Of a DNA stretch of 64,000 nt, positions 18,853 to 30,610 are shown one piece after another. The stretch is from assembly GCA_004017275.1 (NCBI GenBank), contig SAKE01000026.1:1-64000 (forward strand). The letters are read 5' to 3'. The translations under genes were made by a program, and so were the position numbers. This DNA is from Mesorhizobium sp. Its GTDB lineage: Bacteria > Pseudomonadota > Alphaproteobacteria > Rhizobiales > Rhizobiaceae. Under the pieces are notes generated by a model. That model worked only from the letters and a program-made list of their open reading frames with translations, did not search any database and was not told the origin of the DNA. Numbering within the stretch: position 1 is the first letter of the stretch; each line of letters begins with the position of its first letter.

Positions 18853-18881
18853 TTTATCGCACGGAAACGTGATGGTTGCAA
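18853..18881 (-). promoter_or_regulatory. candidate sigma-70 promoter of the cold-shock gene
   Basis: TTGCAA and GATAAA on the minus strand are separated by 17 bases. Transcription would begin near 18846 and give a leader of about 200 bases before the start codon at 18646. Confidence 0.45.
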
Positions 18882-19138
18882 GATACCGCCGCGGGCCGCC
18901 GCAGTGGCGTATCCCGACGCATGGATCGACTGACCTGAACATCGATCGGCCCGGCATAGGCTTGCTTGCCGGCCGGGTCATCGGCCAGAACCGAGCCACG
19001 AATGGGCCAGATGTCGGGGCGGGCTGATGTCGCCTGCAGGTCCAGGTGACGTTGTCGACATGGGTGATCAAACGGGGATTGCATTTGGCAGGGGAATGGC
19101 GAGGATCGGTTCCAGAGACGCGATCGTGGGAGATCATC

Positions 19139-19561
19139 ATGAAATTTCTGGCGGCAATCTTTTCGCGGCAGGGTTTTGCCATCCTGTTGCTGTCGGCAAT
19201 TCTTGCCGCCTGCACCGTCGTCGTCGATGATGACGGACCGGGGCCGCACCCGCGTCCGCCACGGCCCGAACCGCAATATTGCAGCAAGCAGTACGAGCCG
19301 GTCTGTGCCCGGCGTGGCGGCGACCGCCAGACCTTCGCCAATGCCTGCCTTGCCGACCGGGCCGGCTACCGGATCGTCCGCGACGGTCCGTGCCGCGACG
19401 GCGGTGATGGCGGTGGCGGTGGCGGTGGCGAAGAGCAGACGTTCTGCACCCGCGAATATGCGCCGGTGTGCGCGCGTCGGCACGGCGAGATGCGTACCTT
19501 CCCCAATGCTTGCGAAGCCCGTGCCTCGGACTATCGCGTCGTTGACGACGGACCGTGCTGA
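19139..19561 (+). CDS. lipoprotein with two Kazal-type domains
   Basis: A 140-residue protein. It opens with a lipoprotein signal (AILLLSAILAAC), then an acidic/Pro-rich spacer, and two copies of a Kazal-like module: YEPVCARRGGDRQTFANAC...DGPC and YAPVCARRHGEMRTFPNAC...DDGPC, joined by a Gly-rich linker. Each module keeps the C-PVC-tF-NAC-GPC pattern of Kazal serine-protease inhibitors but lacks the leading Cys pair of animal versions. It would be membrane-anchored, facing the periplasm or the surface. GGGAG lies seven bases before the ATG at 19139. Actual inhibitor activity is inference. Confidence 0.85.
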   Translation: MKFLAAIFSRQGFAILLLSAILAACTVVVDDDGPGPHPRPPRPEPQYCSKQYEPVCARRGGDRQTFANACLADRAGYRIVRDGPCRDGGDGGGGGGGEEQTFCTREYAPVCARRHGEMRTFPNACEARASDYRVVDDGPC

Positions 19562-19816
19562 GGGCAGGAAGCCGACATCGTTGAGCGCCTGGCTCCTGCA
19601 TGGGACTGTGCAGGCTCAACGTCGCGAGAGAGGCTTGCGGTTGCTATCAGGCAACTCCGGCGATGTCGCGCCCTTGAATCTCCTCTCGGCATGGCTTAGG
19701 TCCGGCAAGCGGACAAACACGGCAGGTTTCCCATCAACAGAGATCAGAGACGAGCGGCGCGCGCGGGAACCAGGTCTGGCGCTGGCGGACAGCCACCGCT
19801 AGGGCTCGACCAGCGC

Positions 19817-21451
19817 GTGCAGCAGGCGCTGCAGCTGCATCAGGCCGGGCGCCGGCAAGAGGCCGAGGCGATCTATCGGCAGGTGCTGGTACAAAAGGCC
19901 AATCATGCTGCAGCGGCGCATTTCCTGGGGCTGCTGCTGCACCAGACCGGGCGCAGCGCGGAGGGGCTGGACCTGATCGACCAGTCGGTGCGCTTGCAGC
20001 CCGGCAATCCAGATTTTCAAAACAATCTCGGCACCGTGCTGCGCGACCTCGGTCGGGTCGCTGCTGCCGTCGACTGCTTCCGCAAGGCGGTGACACTGCG
20101 GCCCGATCAACTGGCGGCGCGCGACAATCTCGGTTCATCGCTGAAGCAGCTTGGCCAGTTCGAGGGCGCCGAAGAGATCTATCGCGGCACGGTCGGTCGC
20201 AATCCCTTCCATGTCCGCGCCCGCATCGGCCTTGCCGAAACGCTGCAGGAAGCCGGACGGCTCGACGAGGCGCTCGCCGTCTTCCGCGAGGCGCTGACGA
20301 TCCGGCCCAAAGATGCCGAGCTGCTGCACGGACTCGGCGTCGGGCTGATGGAAAAGGGCAAGCTCGACGAAGCAGCCGACCTTTTCCGACAGGCGCTGGC
20401 GGTCGACCCCGGCATGGCGAGAGCCTGGCTGATGCTGACGCAAGTCAAGCGCCAGAAGGAGCGCGACAGCGAGCTTGCCGGCATGGAGGCCCAGCATGCC
20501 AAGGCGCCGCAGGACAGCCTGGCGCGCATGCAGCTGTCCTTCGGTCTCGGCAAGGCCAATGACGATCTCAAGGATTATGGCAGGGCCTTCGACTATTTTG
20601 CCGAAGGCAATGCGATCCGCCGCAAGGGTATCGACTACGACCCGGCCAAGACCAGGGCTGAGTTCGAGGCGATGAAGGTAACCTTCGATGCCGGCTTCTT
20701 CGAAAAGCACAAGCCTAGCTCAGTCAGCGACGACACGCCGATCTTCGTCGTCGGCATGCCGCGCTCTGGCACGACGCTGGTCGAGCAGATCATCGCCAGC
20801 CATCCTCAGGTCTACGGCGCCGGCGAGCTCAGCATCCTGAAAACGGCGGTCGGCAAGCAGTTTCCGCTGACCATGAAGGGCGGCTTTCCCGCCGGGATAG
20901 CCGACATGCCCGACAAGGCTTTTGCCGAGGCCGGCGAGGCCTATCTCGACATGCTGCACGCCCGCTATCCCGGCTTCAAGCACGTCACCGACAAGATGCC
21001 GGGCAACTTTCTGCTCGTCGGCTTCCTGCATCTGATGCTGCCGAAAGCCAGGATCGTCCATTGCGCGCGCGATGCGGCAGCCACCTGCCTGTCGATCTAC
21101 AAGGTGCATTTCCGCGGCGACAGCCATCGCTATGGCTACGATCTCGGCGAGCTCGCCGACTTCCACAATCTCTACACCGACATCATGGCGCATTGGCACA
21201 CGGTGCTGCCTGGTGTGGTGCACGATGTGCGCTATGAGGATTTCGTCGCTGACCAGGAAGGCCAGACGCGGGCTCTGATCGCCCATCTCGGCCTGCCCTG
21301 GGACGATGCGGCGCTGTCCTTCCACGAAACCGACCGGCCGGTGCGCACGGCGTCGGCCGCGCAGGTGCGCCAGCCGATGTATCAGGGCTCGGTCGATCTG
21401 TGGAAACGCTATGGGGACCGGCTCAAGCCGCTTCTGGATAGGCTGGATTAG
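19817..21451 (+). CDS. TPR-repeat sulfotransferase-family protein
   Basis: A 544-residue protein in two parts. Residues 1-~240 are about six tetratricopeptide repeats (for example NPDFQNNLGTVLRDLGRVAA). Residues ~295-544 are a sulfotransferase domain with the PAPS-binding loop FVVGMPRSGTTLVEQIIASH and the later HVTDKMPGNF and IVHCARDAAATCLS segments. Similar fusions are frequent in rhizobia; substrates are mostly unknown. The only start in frame after the TAG at 19697 is this GTG, and family-like sequence (GQPPLGLDQR) is readable just upstream of it, so the true initiation site is uncertain. Confidence 0.85.
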   Translation: MQQALQLHQAGRRQEAEAIYRQVLVQKANHAAAAHFLGLLLHQTGRSAEGLDLIDQSVRLQPGNPDFQNNLGTVLRDLGRVAAAVDCFRKAVTLRPDQLAARDNLGSSLKQLGQFEGAEEIYRGTVGRNPFHVRARIGLAETLQEAGRLDEALAVFREALTIRPKDAELLHGLGVGLMEKGKLDEAADLFRQALAVDPGMARAWLMLTQVKRQKERDSELAGMEAQHAKAPQDSLARMQLSFGLGKANDDLKDYGRAFDYFAEGNAIRRKGIDYDPAKTRAEFEAMKVTFDAGFFEKHKPSSVSDDTPIFVVGMPRSGTTLVEQIIASHPQVYGAGELSILKTAVGKQFPLTMKGGFPAGIADMPDKAFAEAGEAYLDMLHARYPGFKHVTDKMPGNFLLVGFLHLMLPKARIVHCARDAAATCLSIYKVHFRGDSHRYGYDLGELADFHNLYTDIMAHWHTVLPGVVHDVRYEDFVADQEGQTRALIAHLGLPWDDAALSFHETDRPVRTASAAQVRQPMYQGSVDLWKRYGDRLKPLLDRLD

Positions 21452-21486
21452 CAGCCTGGTTACAGTTTAGCTGAAGCCCCAAGCTT

Positions 21487-21550
21487 CGTCATCCAGGGCG
21501 GAGCAGCCGCGAAGCGGCGTCGCGGAGACCAGAGAATCCATTCCGTGACC
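21487..21550 (+). repeat. interspersed palindromic repeat, copy 1
   Basis: About 64 bases beginning CGTCATCC and ending CCGTGAC, matching the reverse complement of 21602-21667 with a few differences. This element type (GGAGCA, GAAGC, GGAGACC blocks) is common between Mesorhizobium genes. Confidence 0.8.
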
Positions 21551-21601
21551 TTGATCGAAGGATGCAACGGGCAGAATTCTTCACCGTTTTCAATGCCTTA
21601 A

Positions 21602-21667
21602 CGTCACGGCATGGATCCTATGGTCTGCGCCGCGTCGCTTCGCTCCTTGCTCCGCCATAGGATGACG
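21602..21667 (-). repeat. interspersed palindromic repeat, copy 2 (inverted)
   Basis: The minus strand reads CGTCATCCTATGGCGGAGCA and ends CCGTGACG, a close match to copy 1 in opposite orientation. Together the pair could fold into one long hairpin in the 325-base gap between the sulfotransferase and DUF1428 genes. Confidence 0.8.
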
Positions 21668-21776
21668 ACGCGATGGGCGCTTAGGTTAAGAGCAAGAAAG
21701 CGCCGCGCGAAAGGAGCTCGCGCGACGCGCTTGGAGTATTTTATTTCGTGTGCAGGCCACCTTGGGCCGGGCGCGC

Positions 21777-22130
21777 CTACAGCTCCATGAATGGCTTGAA
21801 GCCGCCGAAGATCATGCGCTTGCCGTCGAACGGCATAGGCCCCCAATCGGGTGTCAAGCGCGGGTCTGCCATCACCTTGGCCATGACGGCATCGCGGCTT
21901 TCCCGCGATTCATAGACGGCCCAGGAGAAGACGACGATCTCGTCGTCCTTGGCCTGCACGGCACGCGGGAAGGACGTGACCTCGCCATAGGGCACGTCGT
22001 CGCCGATGCATTCGACATAGGCGAGCGCGCCGTGTTCCATCCATATAGGGCCTGTGAGATTGGCCAGCCTCTTGTAGTCGTCGAGTTTTGCCTTGGGTAC
22101 GGCGAGCACGAAGCCATCGACATAGGACAT
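21777..22130 (-). CDS. DUF1428-family protein
   Basis: A 117-residue protein starting MSYVDGFVLAVPKAKLDDYK and carrying HGALAYVECIGDDVPYGEVTSF and DPRLTP, the pattern of DUF1428, a small ferredoxin-like (dimeric alpha/beta barrel) family with no assigned reaction. AGGAGG lies about nine bases before the ATG. A VOC-family gene lies 74 bases upstream on the same strand; both families often occur together in rhizobia and the two may share a transcript. Confidence 0.9.
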   Translation of the reverse strand: MSYVDGFVLAVPKAKLDDYKRLANLTGPIWMEHGALAYVECIGDDVPYGEVTSFPRAVQAKDDEIVVFSWAVYESRESRDAVMAKVMADPRLTPDWGPMPFDGKRMIFGGFKPFMEL

Positions 22131-22204
22131 TTGGGGTCTCCTCCTGGGAGTTCACAGGGCCTCACCGGCGCTGGCCGGTGAGGGGCTTGGCCACTGGCGA
22201 TAGA

Positions 22205-22633
22205 TCAGGCTTTCTTCACCGGGGCGTTCATCGCCCACTCGACGCCGAACGGGTCCCGCATATTGCCCCACTGGTCACCCCAGAACATGATTTGGAGCGG
22301 CACAGCGACTTCGCAGCCGGCATCGACGGCGCGCTTCCACCAGGCCTCGATTTCGTCGCTGCCGAGGTGAAGCTGCATGGTGTAGCCCTGCGGTTTGACG
22401 GCGGGCATCCCGTTTTCGGGATAGAAATCGGAGAGCATCAGCGTCGAGCCGTTGATGTGGAGGTGAATGTGCATGGTGCGGCCTTTTTCGTCCGCCGGAT
22501 AGGCAAAGACTTGCTCCGCGCCAAAGGCCTTCTTGTAGAATTCGGCGGCCTTGAAGGCGCCGTCCAGTTGCAGATAAGGGGTCAATCCGCCGAGCACTTT
22601 GGCCGCGGGCTGAACGGGGGTCTGATCGGTCAT
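22205..22633 (-). CDS. VOC-superfamily protein, PhnB-like
   Basis: A 142-residue protein built from two beta-alpha-beta-beta-beta modules of the glyoxalase/bleomycin-resistance superfamily. LGGLTPYLQLDGAFKAAEFYKKAFGAE at the start and WGDQWGNMRDPFGVEW at the end resemble PhnB / 3-demethylubiquinone methyltransferase-like proteins. The track's first Met is 12 codons upstream; the ATG at 22633 has GGAG eight bases before it. Function unknown; probably cytoplasmic. Confidence 0.85.
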   Translation of the reverse strand: MTDQTPVQPAAKVLGGLTPYLQLDGAFKAAEFYKKAFGAEQVFAYPADEKGRTMHIHLHINGSTLMLSDFYPENGMPAVKPQGYTMQLHLGSDEIEAWWKRAVDAGCEVAVPLQIMFWGDQWGNMRDPFGVEWAMNAPVKKA

Positions 22634-22869
22634 GTCTTGCTCCTCTTTGCGTTTGGCCTTGCGAGCCATAGGACGGATGAGGTGACGGCGATCCTACATG
22701 GCGGCGAAATTTTTTCGGGCCGGTCCTGGATCGGCCGGGCAACCGATGTGCTTGAACGAGGGCGTGAAATGAACTTGCGTCGGCAGGCGCCAATCAGAGC
22801 GCAATTCTCGCGGCACGCAGGCTAGAACAGCTGGACCATCCGGTGCTTCCTCAACCCTCCGAGGCGACA

Positions 22870-23484
22870 ATGATCCTCTATTATCAGACCCACTCACCCT
22901 TCGCGCGCAAGGTGCTCGTCTTCGCCCATGAGGCCGGCATTGCCGATCGGCTCGAGGTCATTCATCACGAGACCAGTCCAACCTTGCGCAATGCTCGTGT
23001 CTACGCCGAAAATCCCCTCGGCAAAGTGCCGGTGCTGTTGCGGCCCGACGCGTCGCCGATCTTCGATTCCGATGTCATCTGCGCCTATCTCGACACGCTG
23101 CATGACGGCCACAAATTGCTGCCGCAAGACGGCGAAGCCCGCTGGCAGGCGTTGCGGCTGCAGTCGGTCGCCCAGGGCCTCGCGCAGACAGGCATCGCCT
23201 TGCGCTGGGAGACAGAGAGGAGACCCAAACAGCTACGCTATGGCGCTCTCGCCGACGGATACCGGGAAAAGGTCGAGGCGAGCTACGACTGGATCGAAGG
23301 CACGCTGGACGACGAGGCGCCGCTCCATGTCGGCCATATTGCCTTGGCCACCACGCTGTCCTGGATGGCGTTTCGCCACCTTCCGCCTTTCCGCTCACGG
23401 CCACGGCTGACGCGCTGGTTCGACGCTTTCGAAAAGCGCGTGTCGATGCAGGCCACGCCGCTTTCGGGCGATACGCATGACTGA
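22870..23484 (+). CDS. glutathione S-transferase family protein
   Basis: A 204-residue protein with a thioredoxin-like N-terminal domain: MILYYQTHSPFARKVLVFAH replaces the usual active-site region with SPFAR, followed by NPLGKVPVLL (cis-Pro) and FDSDVICAYLD (glutathione gamma-glutamyl contact). The C-terminal half is helical. GAGG lies before the ATG at 22870; the track ORF adds nine codons. Substrate unknown. Confidence 0.88.
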   Translation: MILYYQTHSPFARKVLVFAHEAGIADRLEVIHHETSPTLRNARVYAENPLGKVPVLLRPDASPIFDSDVICAYLDTLHDGHKLLPQDGEARWQALRLQSVAQGLAQTGIALRWETERRPKQLRYGALADGYREKVEASYDWIEGTLDDEAPLHVGHIALATTLSWMAFRHLPPFRSRPRLTRWFDAFEKRVSMQATPLSGDTHD

Positions 23485-23499
23485 CTGGCGATGCCTCGG

Positions 23500-23673
23500 T
23501 CAGGGTGCTCTGCGGATACGAGGGCCGTTCTGCGAATCGATGACGATTTCGGGCCAGCCGATATCCTTGCGCAGTTCGATCGGCAGCGAAAGCAGGACCC
23601 GCTCGCTGCGATGGCGGGCGCGGGTGGCGGCGTAACGGGTGGCGATGCGGCCTATGGATGACAGAATGGACAT
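23500..23673 (-). CDS. DUF1127-family small protein
   Basis: A 57-residue basic protein: MSILSSIGRIATRYAATRAR then RVLLSLPIELRKDIGWPE, the core DUF1127 pattern (YjiS-like). Members in Agrobacterium and other alphaproteobacteria are Arg-rich small proteins linked to RNA turnover and carbon and phosphate metabolism. GGAG precedes the ATG at 23673, which is 16 codons inside the track ORF. A second DUF1127-like gene lies at 56414. Confidence 0.85.
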   Translation of the reverse strand: MSILSSIGRIATRYAATRARHRSERVLLSLPIELRKDIGWPEIVIDSQNGPRIRRAP

Positions 23674-23821
23674 GATGCTTTCTCCTCGGTTGAAGCCGGC
23701 ATCATTGTGTCGGCATTCCAAGGACGCGGCAGGTTCAGGCGATCCGACAGACCGTCGAAATTTTTTGTAGTTGCCTCCTTAGTCAGTAGGCCCGAAGCGG
23801 GATGTTTCTAACGCGGTAGCT

Positions 23822-24121
23822 TCAGGCAGCAGTCTCTAACCGCTCGATCGTCTCAAGATCGGCCTTCTTCGCCTCTCCTTCGACGGCAAGGTCGAAGCTC
23901 GCCTGCATATTCATCCAGAACTGCGGCGTGGTTCCGAAGAATTTCGCAAGGCGCAACGCGGTGTCGGGCGTTACCGGTGTCGTCTCACTGGCCAGGCGCT
24001 CGATGCGCGTGCGAGGCACATGCAGCTTTTTGGCCAGCGTGTAGGGCTTCAGACCGAGCGGCACGAGATATTCCTCGCGGAGAATTTCTCCGGGATGGAT
24101 AGGGGGGGTGATGTTCAGCAT
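23822..24121 (-). CDS. higA: HigA-family antitoxin
   Basis: A 99-residue helix-turn-helix protein. IHPGEILREEYLVPLGLKPY is the characteristic HigA/VapI opening; the HTH is YTLAKKLHVPRTRIERLASE, and TPQFWMNMQASFDL follows as in XRE-type HigA antitoxins. It would neutralise the upstream HigB and repress the operon. The start is taken at the ATG (AGGG eight bases ahead); a TTG overlapping the higB stop would add six residues. Confidence 0.93.
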   Translation of the reverse strand: MLNITPPIHPGEILREEYLVPLGLKPYTLAKKLHVPRTRIERLASETTPVTPDTALRLAKFFGTTPQFWMNMQASFDLAVEGEAKKADLETIERLETAA

Positions 24122-24135
24122 TTTAAACCCTGTCT

Positions 24136-24417
24136 TCAATGATAGTCCGTGATTTCAACATCCTCGGCTTGCCCTTCCACCCAACGAAAGCAGACGCGAA
24201 ACTGGTCGTTGATGCGGATCGAATGCTGACCCGCACGGTTACCCTTCAGCCGCTCAAGCCTGTTGCCGGGAGGTGTCTTCAGATCAGACAGTTCGGCTGC
24301 GTTGTCGATCATGAACAGCTTCCGCTGGGCTGAGCGGACAAGGTCCGATGGGAAACCCTTCGGAGCCTTACCGTTCGAAACGGCTTCGCTGATCTTGTCC
24401 TTGAACGAGCGTATCAT
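24136..24417 (-). CDS. higB: HigB-family RelE-like toxin
   Basis: A RelE-superfamily mRNA interferase of 93 residues. MIRSFKDKISEAVSNG, RKLFMIDNAAELSDLKTPPGNRLERLKG and INDQFRVCFRW match HigB, which cleaves mRNA at the ribosome. The toxin-first order is the hallmark of higBA. An upstream ATG (24447) with a good GGAAG would add MRWYDHPDRQ; I prefer the family start, but the longer form is possible. higA follows after 14 bases. Confidence 0.92.
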   Translation of the reverse strand: MIRSFKDKISEAVSNGKAPKGFPSDLVRSAQRKLFMIDNAAELSDLKTPPGNRLERLKGNRAGQHSIRINDQFRVCFRWVEGQAEDVEITDYH

Positions 24418-24490
24418 CTGCCGATCCGGATGATCGTACCATCGCATGATACGCTTCCGAAGTCAAGAAGACGTCTCACAGAATGATACG
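24410..24490. promoter_or_regulatory. higBA operator candidates: three ATGATACG boxes
   Basis: ATGATACG occurs at 24446-24453 and 24483-24490 as direct copies and as its complement CGTATCAT at 24410-24417. They surround the higB start region and could bind HigA for autoregulation. Confidence 0.5.
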
Positions 24491-24550
24491 AAAACTCCAG
24501 CTTGCCCTCGGCCAACCGGAACTTCATAGCAGGGCATTTTTGCCCGCCAC

Positions 24551-26077
24551 TTAGCCAGCGCCCTCAGCCACCGAGCGGAAGAAATCCTCGGGGTCCTCGA
24601 CTTCGGTCAGCCGCCGCTTATCGATCAACCAGAAGCGATTGCCGATGGCGCGGATGAAGGAGCGGTCGTGTGAGGCGAGCACGCAGCTGGCCTGATGCGC
24701 CAGGAGCTCCGCTTCCAGCGCTTCCTGGCCGTCTATGTCGAGATGGTTGGTCGGCTCGTCGAGCAGATAGAAGTTGGGATTGGCGAGCCTCAGCGCCAGC
24801 ATCATCAGCCGCGCTTTCTGGCCACCGGACAGCGCACCGATCTTTTTCTCTTGCATCTCGATGACCACGCCGGCACCGGCCAGCAACGAGCGGGCGCGCT
24901 GCTCGCCGACATCGTAGCGACGCGAGACCATTGCCAGCGGCGTGTCGTCGCCGCTGATGCCCGACAGCGCCTGGTCGCTGTAGCCGAGCACCGTGGACGG
25001 CGTCACCTTCACATTCCGCACCGTGTCCGGTTCGATGATGGCATTGCGGATCAAGGTGACGAAGCGTGACTTGCCGACGCCATTGCGGCCAAGCAGCACG
25101 ATGCGGTCGCCCTGGCAGATATGGCGCTTGCCGGTCCGAAACAGCAGCGTGCCGTCGGGCGTCTCCACCGCCGCGTCGTCGAGCGTGATCAGCACCTTGG
25201 CGTGGGTGCCGCGATTGGCCAGTTTTATGGCGCCGGCCGATTTCTCGCGGTGCGCCGGGTTCGCCGCTTCCTCCAGTTTTTCGGCGCGCTGGTTGAGCTG
25301 CTTGGTCTTCACCGTCAGCAGGTCGCTTCCCGAATTGATGCCGATGTTGTTGAGCTTGGCGGCTTGCTTTCGCAGTTGCTGGGCGACCTTCATGTCACGC
25401 TGGAATTTGCGCTCGTTCGAGGCGTCGACGTCGTCGAGCGACTGCCTAGCGCGAGAGTAAGGCAGCGCAAACACCGGCGATTGTTCCGGGCGCAGGAACA
25501 GCGTCCGGTTAGTGGTGGCGTCGAGAAAGGCGCGGTCATGGCTGGCGATGACGACCGGCACCTCGCGCGGCAGCGCGTTTAGCCAGGTTTCCAACTGGCT
25601 GATGCGGGCAAGGTCGAGATGGTTGGTTGGTTCGTCGAGCAGCAGCACGTCCGGATCGGTGACCCAGACGCGGGCGATCAGCGCCTGCCTCTGCCAGCCG
25701 CCGCTCAGCGCCTGCATTGGCCGCTCGCGCATCGCCTCCGGCACGTCGAGCGAATCCAGAACCACATCGACGCGCCACAGCTCGCTTTCTGCCTGCTCCG
25801 GCGGCAAGGTTTCCGCCACCACTTGGTGGAACGTACGGCTGAGAAGAGCCGGAGCAACGGATTGCTCGACATGGCCGACGCGCAGGCCGCGCGTACGGGT
25901 GATGTCGCCGGAAGTCGCTTCCATGTCGCCGGTCAGGCATTTCAGCAAGGTCGACTTGCCGCGGCCGTTGGCGGCAACAATGCCGAGCCGGTCGCCGGTG
26001 CCGATAGTGAGGTCGAGATTGGCAAACAGCGGCGCACTCATGGTGATGCCGAGGGATTTGAGGCTGATCAGGGCCAT
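24551..26077 (-). CDS. ABC-F family ATPase
   Basis: A 508-residue soluble protein with two ABC ATPase domains and no membrane segment, the ABC-F layout of ribosome-associated factors (EttA, Uup and relatives). Domain 1: Walker A AANGRGKSTLL, signature LSGGWQRQALIAR, Walker B VLLLDEPTNHLDL. Domain 2: Walker A GRNGVGKSRF, signature LSGGQKARLMML, Walker B FYLLDEPTNHLDI. The linker (ERKFQRDMKVAQQLRKQ) is charged and helical as in the family. The start is the ATG before ALISLKSLGI; the track ORF adds 22 codons. It might be a translation factor or antibiotic-protection protein. Confidence 0.92.
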   Translation of the reverse strand: MALISLKSLGITMSAPLFANLDLTIGTGDRLGIVAANGRGKSTLLKCLTGDMEATSGDITRTRGLRVGHVEQSVAPALLSRTFHQVVAETLPPEQAESELWRVDVVLDSLDVPEAMRERPMQALSGGWQRQALIARVWVTDPDVLLLDEPTNHLDLARISQLETWLNALPREVPVVIASHDRAFLDATTNRTLFLRPEQSPVFALPYSRARQSLDDVDASNERKFQRDMKVAQQLRKQAAKLNNIGINSGSDLLTVKTKQLNQRAEKLEEAANPAHREKSAGAIKLANRGTHAKVLITLDDAAVETPDGTLLFRTGKRHICQGDRIVLLGRNGVGKSRFVTLIRNAIIEPDTVRNVKVTPSTVLGYSDQALSGISGDDTPLAMVSRRYDVGEQRARSLLAGAGVVIEMQEKKIGALSGGQKARLMMLALRLANPNFYLLDEPTNHLDIDGQEALEAELLAHQASCVLASHDRSFIRAIGNRFWLIDKRRLTEVEDPEDFFRSVAEGAG

Positions 26078-26325
26078 TGTGATTTTCTCTGGTCTTGCCG
26101 GAGACAACTCCGGATGCACTTTGACGGTGCGCGTGCTGGCCATCAGGCTTGGCGTTGCGGCACCACGAAGGGCAGACCAAAAAATCGAAACGGGAAAAAC
26201 CCGGACCGTCCCTGGTCAGCCCTGCAAGCAAGCTCGCAGGGCAGAAATCGGGCCACGCTGACGATGGTGACGAGAAAAATCGAACACGCAGCCCTCCTTT
26301 CAAGACGTTCGAGTGTGGGGAGCGA

Positions 26326-27231
26326 TTACACCAAAGGGGGTGTGGATGGCAAGACTGCCACTTTCATGCGGTGCGGGAACGGGTCCAGCACCAGTATGCA
26401 GCCGCCAATGATTGCTGCCGCGCCGACCACCTGGATGATGGTCAGTGATTCACCTAGCACGATCGTTCCGGCCAGCACCGCGATCGTGGTCACGGCGAAT
26501 TCCACACTGATCGTCTTGGTTGCGCCGATGCTGGAAACCAGCCGGAAATAAACGACATAGGTCAAGGCGCTCATCACGCAGGCGAGAAGGCCGAGATAGA
26601 GGAAGTCGATGGCGCGCGGCATGGCAGGCACCGGTACGGCCAGCAGCAACGGCAGCGTCATCAGGCCACCGAACAGGAAGGCGGAGCCAGTGAGTTCGAA
26701 CGAGCCGGCCGAGCGCAAATGGCGGTTGGCGTAATTGCTGCCGAAGGCGGCAGCAAAGGAGCTGAACAGCGAGGCGGCGCAGCCAAACGCGAAGGATGAC
26801 GTGACCGGGACGGCGGGAAAGCCGACCAGAACGGCGATCCCTGCGGCGCCGAGCAGCAGGCCGGCCAGCCCGCGAACGGTCATACGTTCAAGCCCCCACA
26901 ACTGACCGAGGATCATCGAGAACATCGGGATCGCGGCAACAAGAATAGCTGCCATCGCCGAGCCGATGCGTGGAGTGGCGTAGGATAGTCCGACCAATTG
27001 TGCGGCAACCGTTGTCGCTCCGATCACGGCGAAGTGCTGCCAGCCGGCGCTGAAGTCGAGCCGCCGCCGCGTCGCTGCTGCAAGCAGGAAGAGCGTGATA
27101 CCGGCGAACAGCGACCGCAAGGTGACCGCGCCGACCCAGCCGAAGGCATGCACGACCTTCAGAAGGACAAGGAACGACATGCCCCAGGTGATGGCCAGGA
27201 AGATGTAGGCGGCGATGTCCTTGGGTTTCAT
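26326..27231 (-). CDS. EamA/DMT-family transporter
   Basis: A 301-residue membrane protein with ten predicted hydrophobic segments in two EamA repeats. AAYIFLAITWGMSFLVLLKVV begins repeat one and ASLFSSFAAAFGSNYANRHL repeat two; the conserved LVG-E-T motif appears as GTIVLGESLTIIQVVGAAAIIGG. The family exports small metabolites and amino acids; the substrate is unknown. It is 98 bases downstream of uvrB but probably separate. Confidence 0.88.
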   Translation of the reverse strand: MKPKDIAAYIFLAITWGMSFLVLLKVVHAFGWVGAVTLRSLFAGITLFLLAAATRRRLDFSAGWQHFAVIGATTVAAQLVGLSYATPRIGSAMAAILVAAIPMFSMILGQLWGLERMTVRGLAGLLLGAAGIAVLVGFPAVPVTSSFAFGCAASLFSSFAAAFGSNYANRHLRSAGSFELTGSAFLFGGLMTLPLLLAVPVPAMPRAIDFLYLGLLACVMSALTYVVYFRLVSSIGATKTISVEFAVTTIAVLAGTIVLGESLTIIQVVGAAAIIGGCILVLDPFPHRMKVAVLPSTPPLV

Positions 27232-27329
27232 GATGTGGCGAGTTTCGGAAGGAAGGCCAGGATGGCAACGCCCGTATAGGTTCCACCCGCAACTGGCAAG
27301 GCTGAGCCAGAGTCAGGAGAAAGAGCTTT

Positions 27330-30485
<3,156 letters not shown>

Positions 30486-30610
30486 GTCCCGAATATGGGA
30501 TTTCCTGGCCAAAATGGAAAGAGTGCGATGAGGTGAGGCGTCTCGCCGGATGCGGCTCCTGACAGAAGGCTGTCAGGAGCAAACGGTGGTCGCGTGCCTA
30601 TCCGGAAGGA

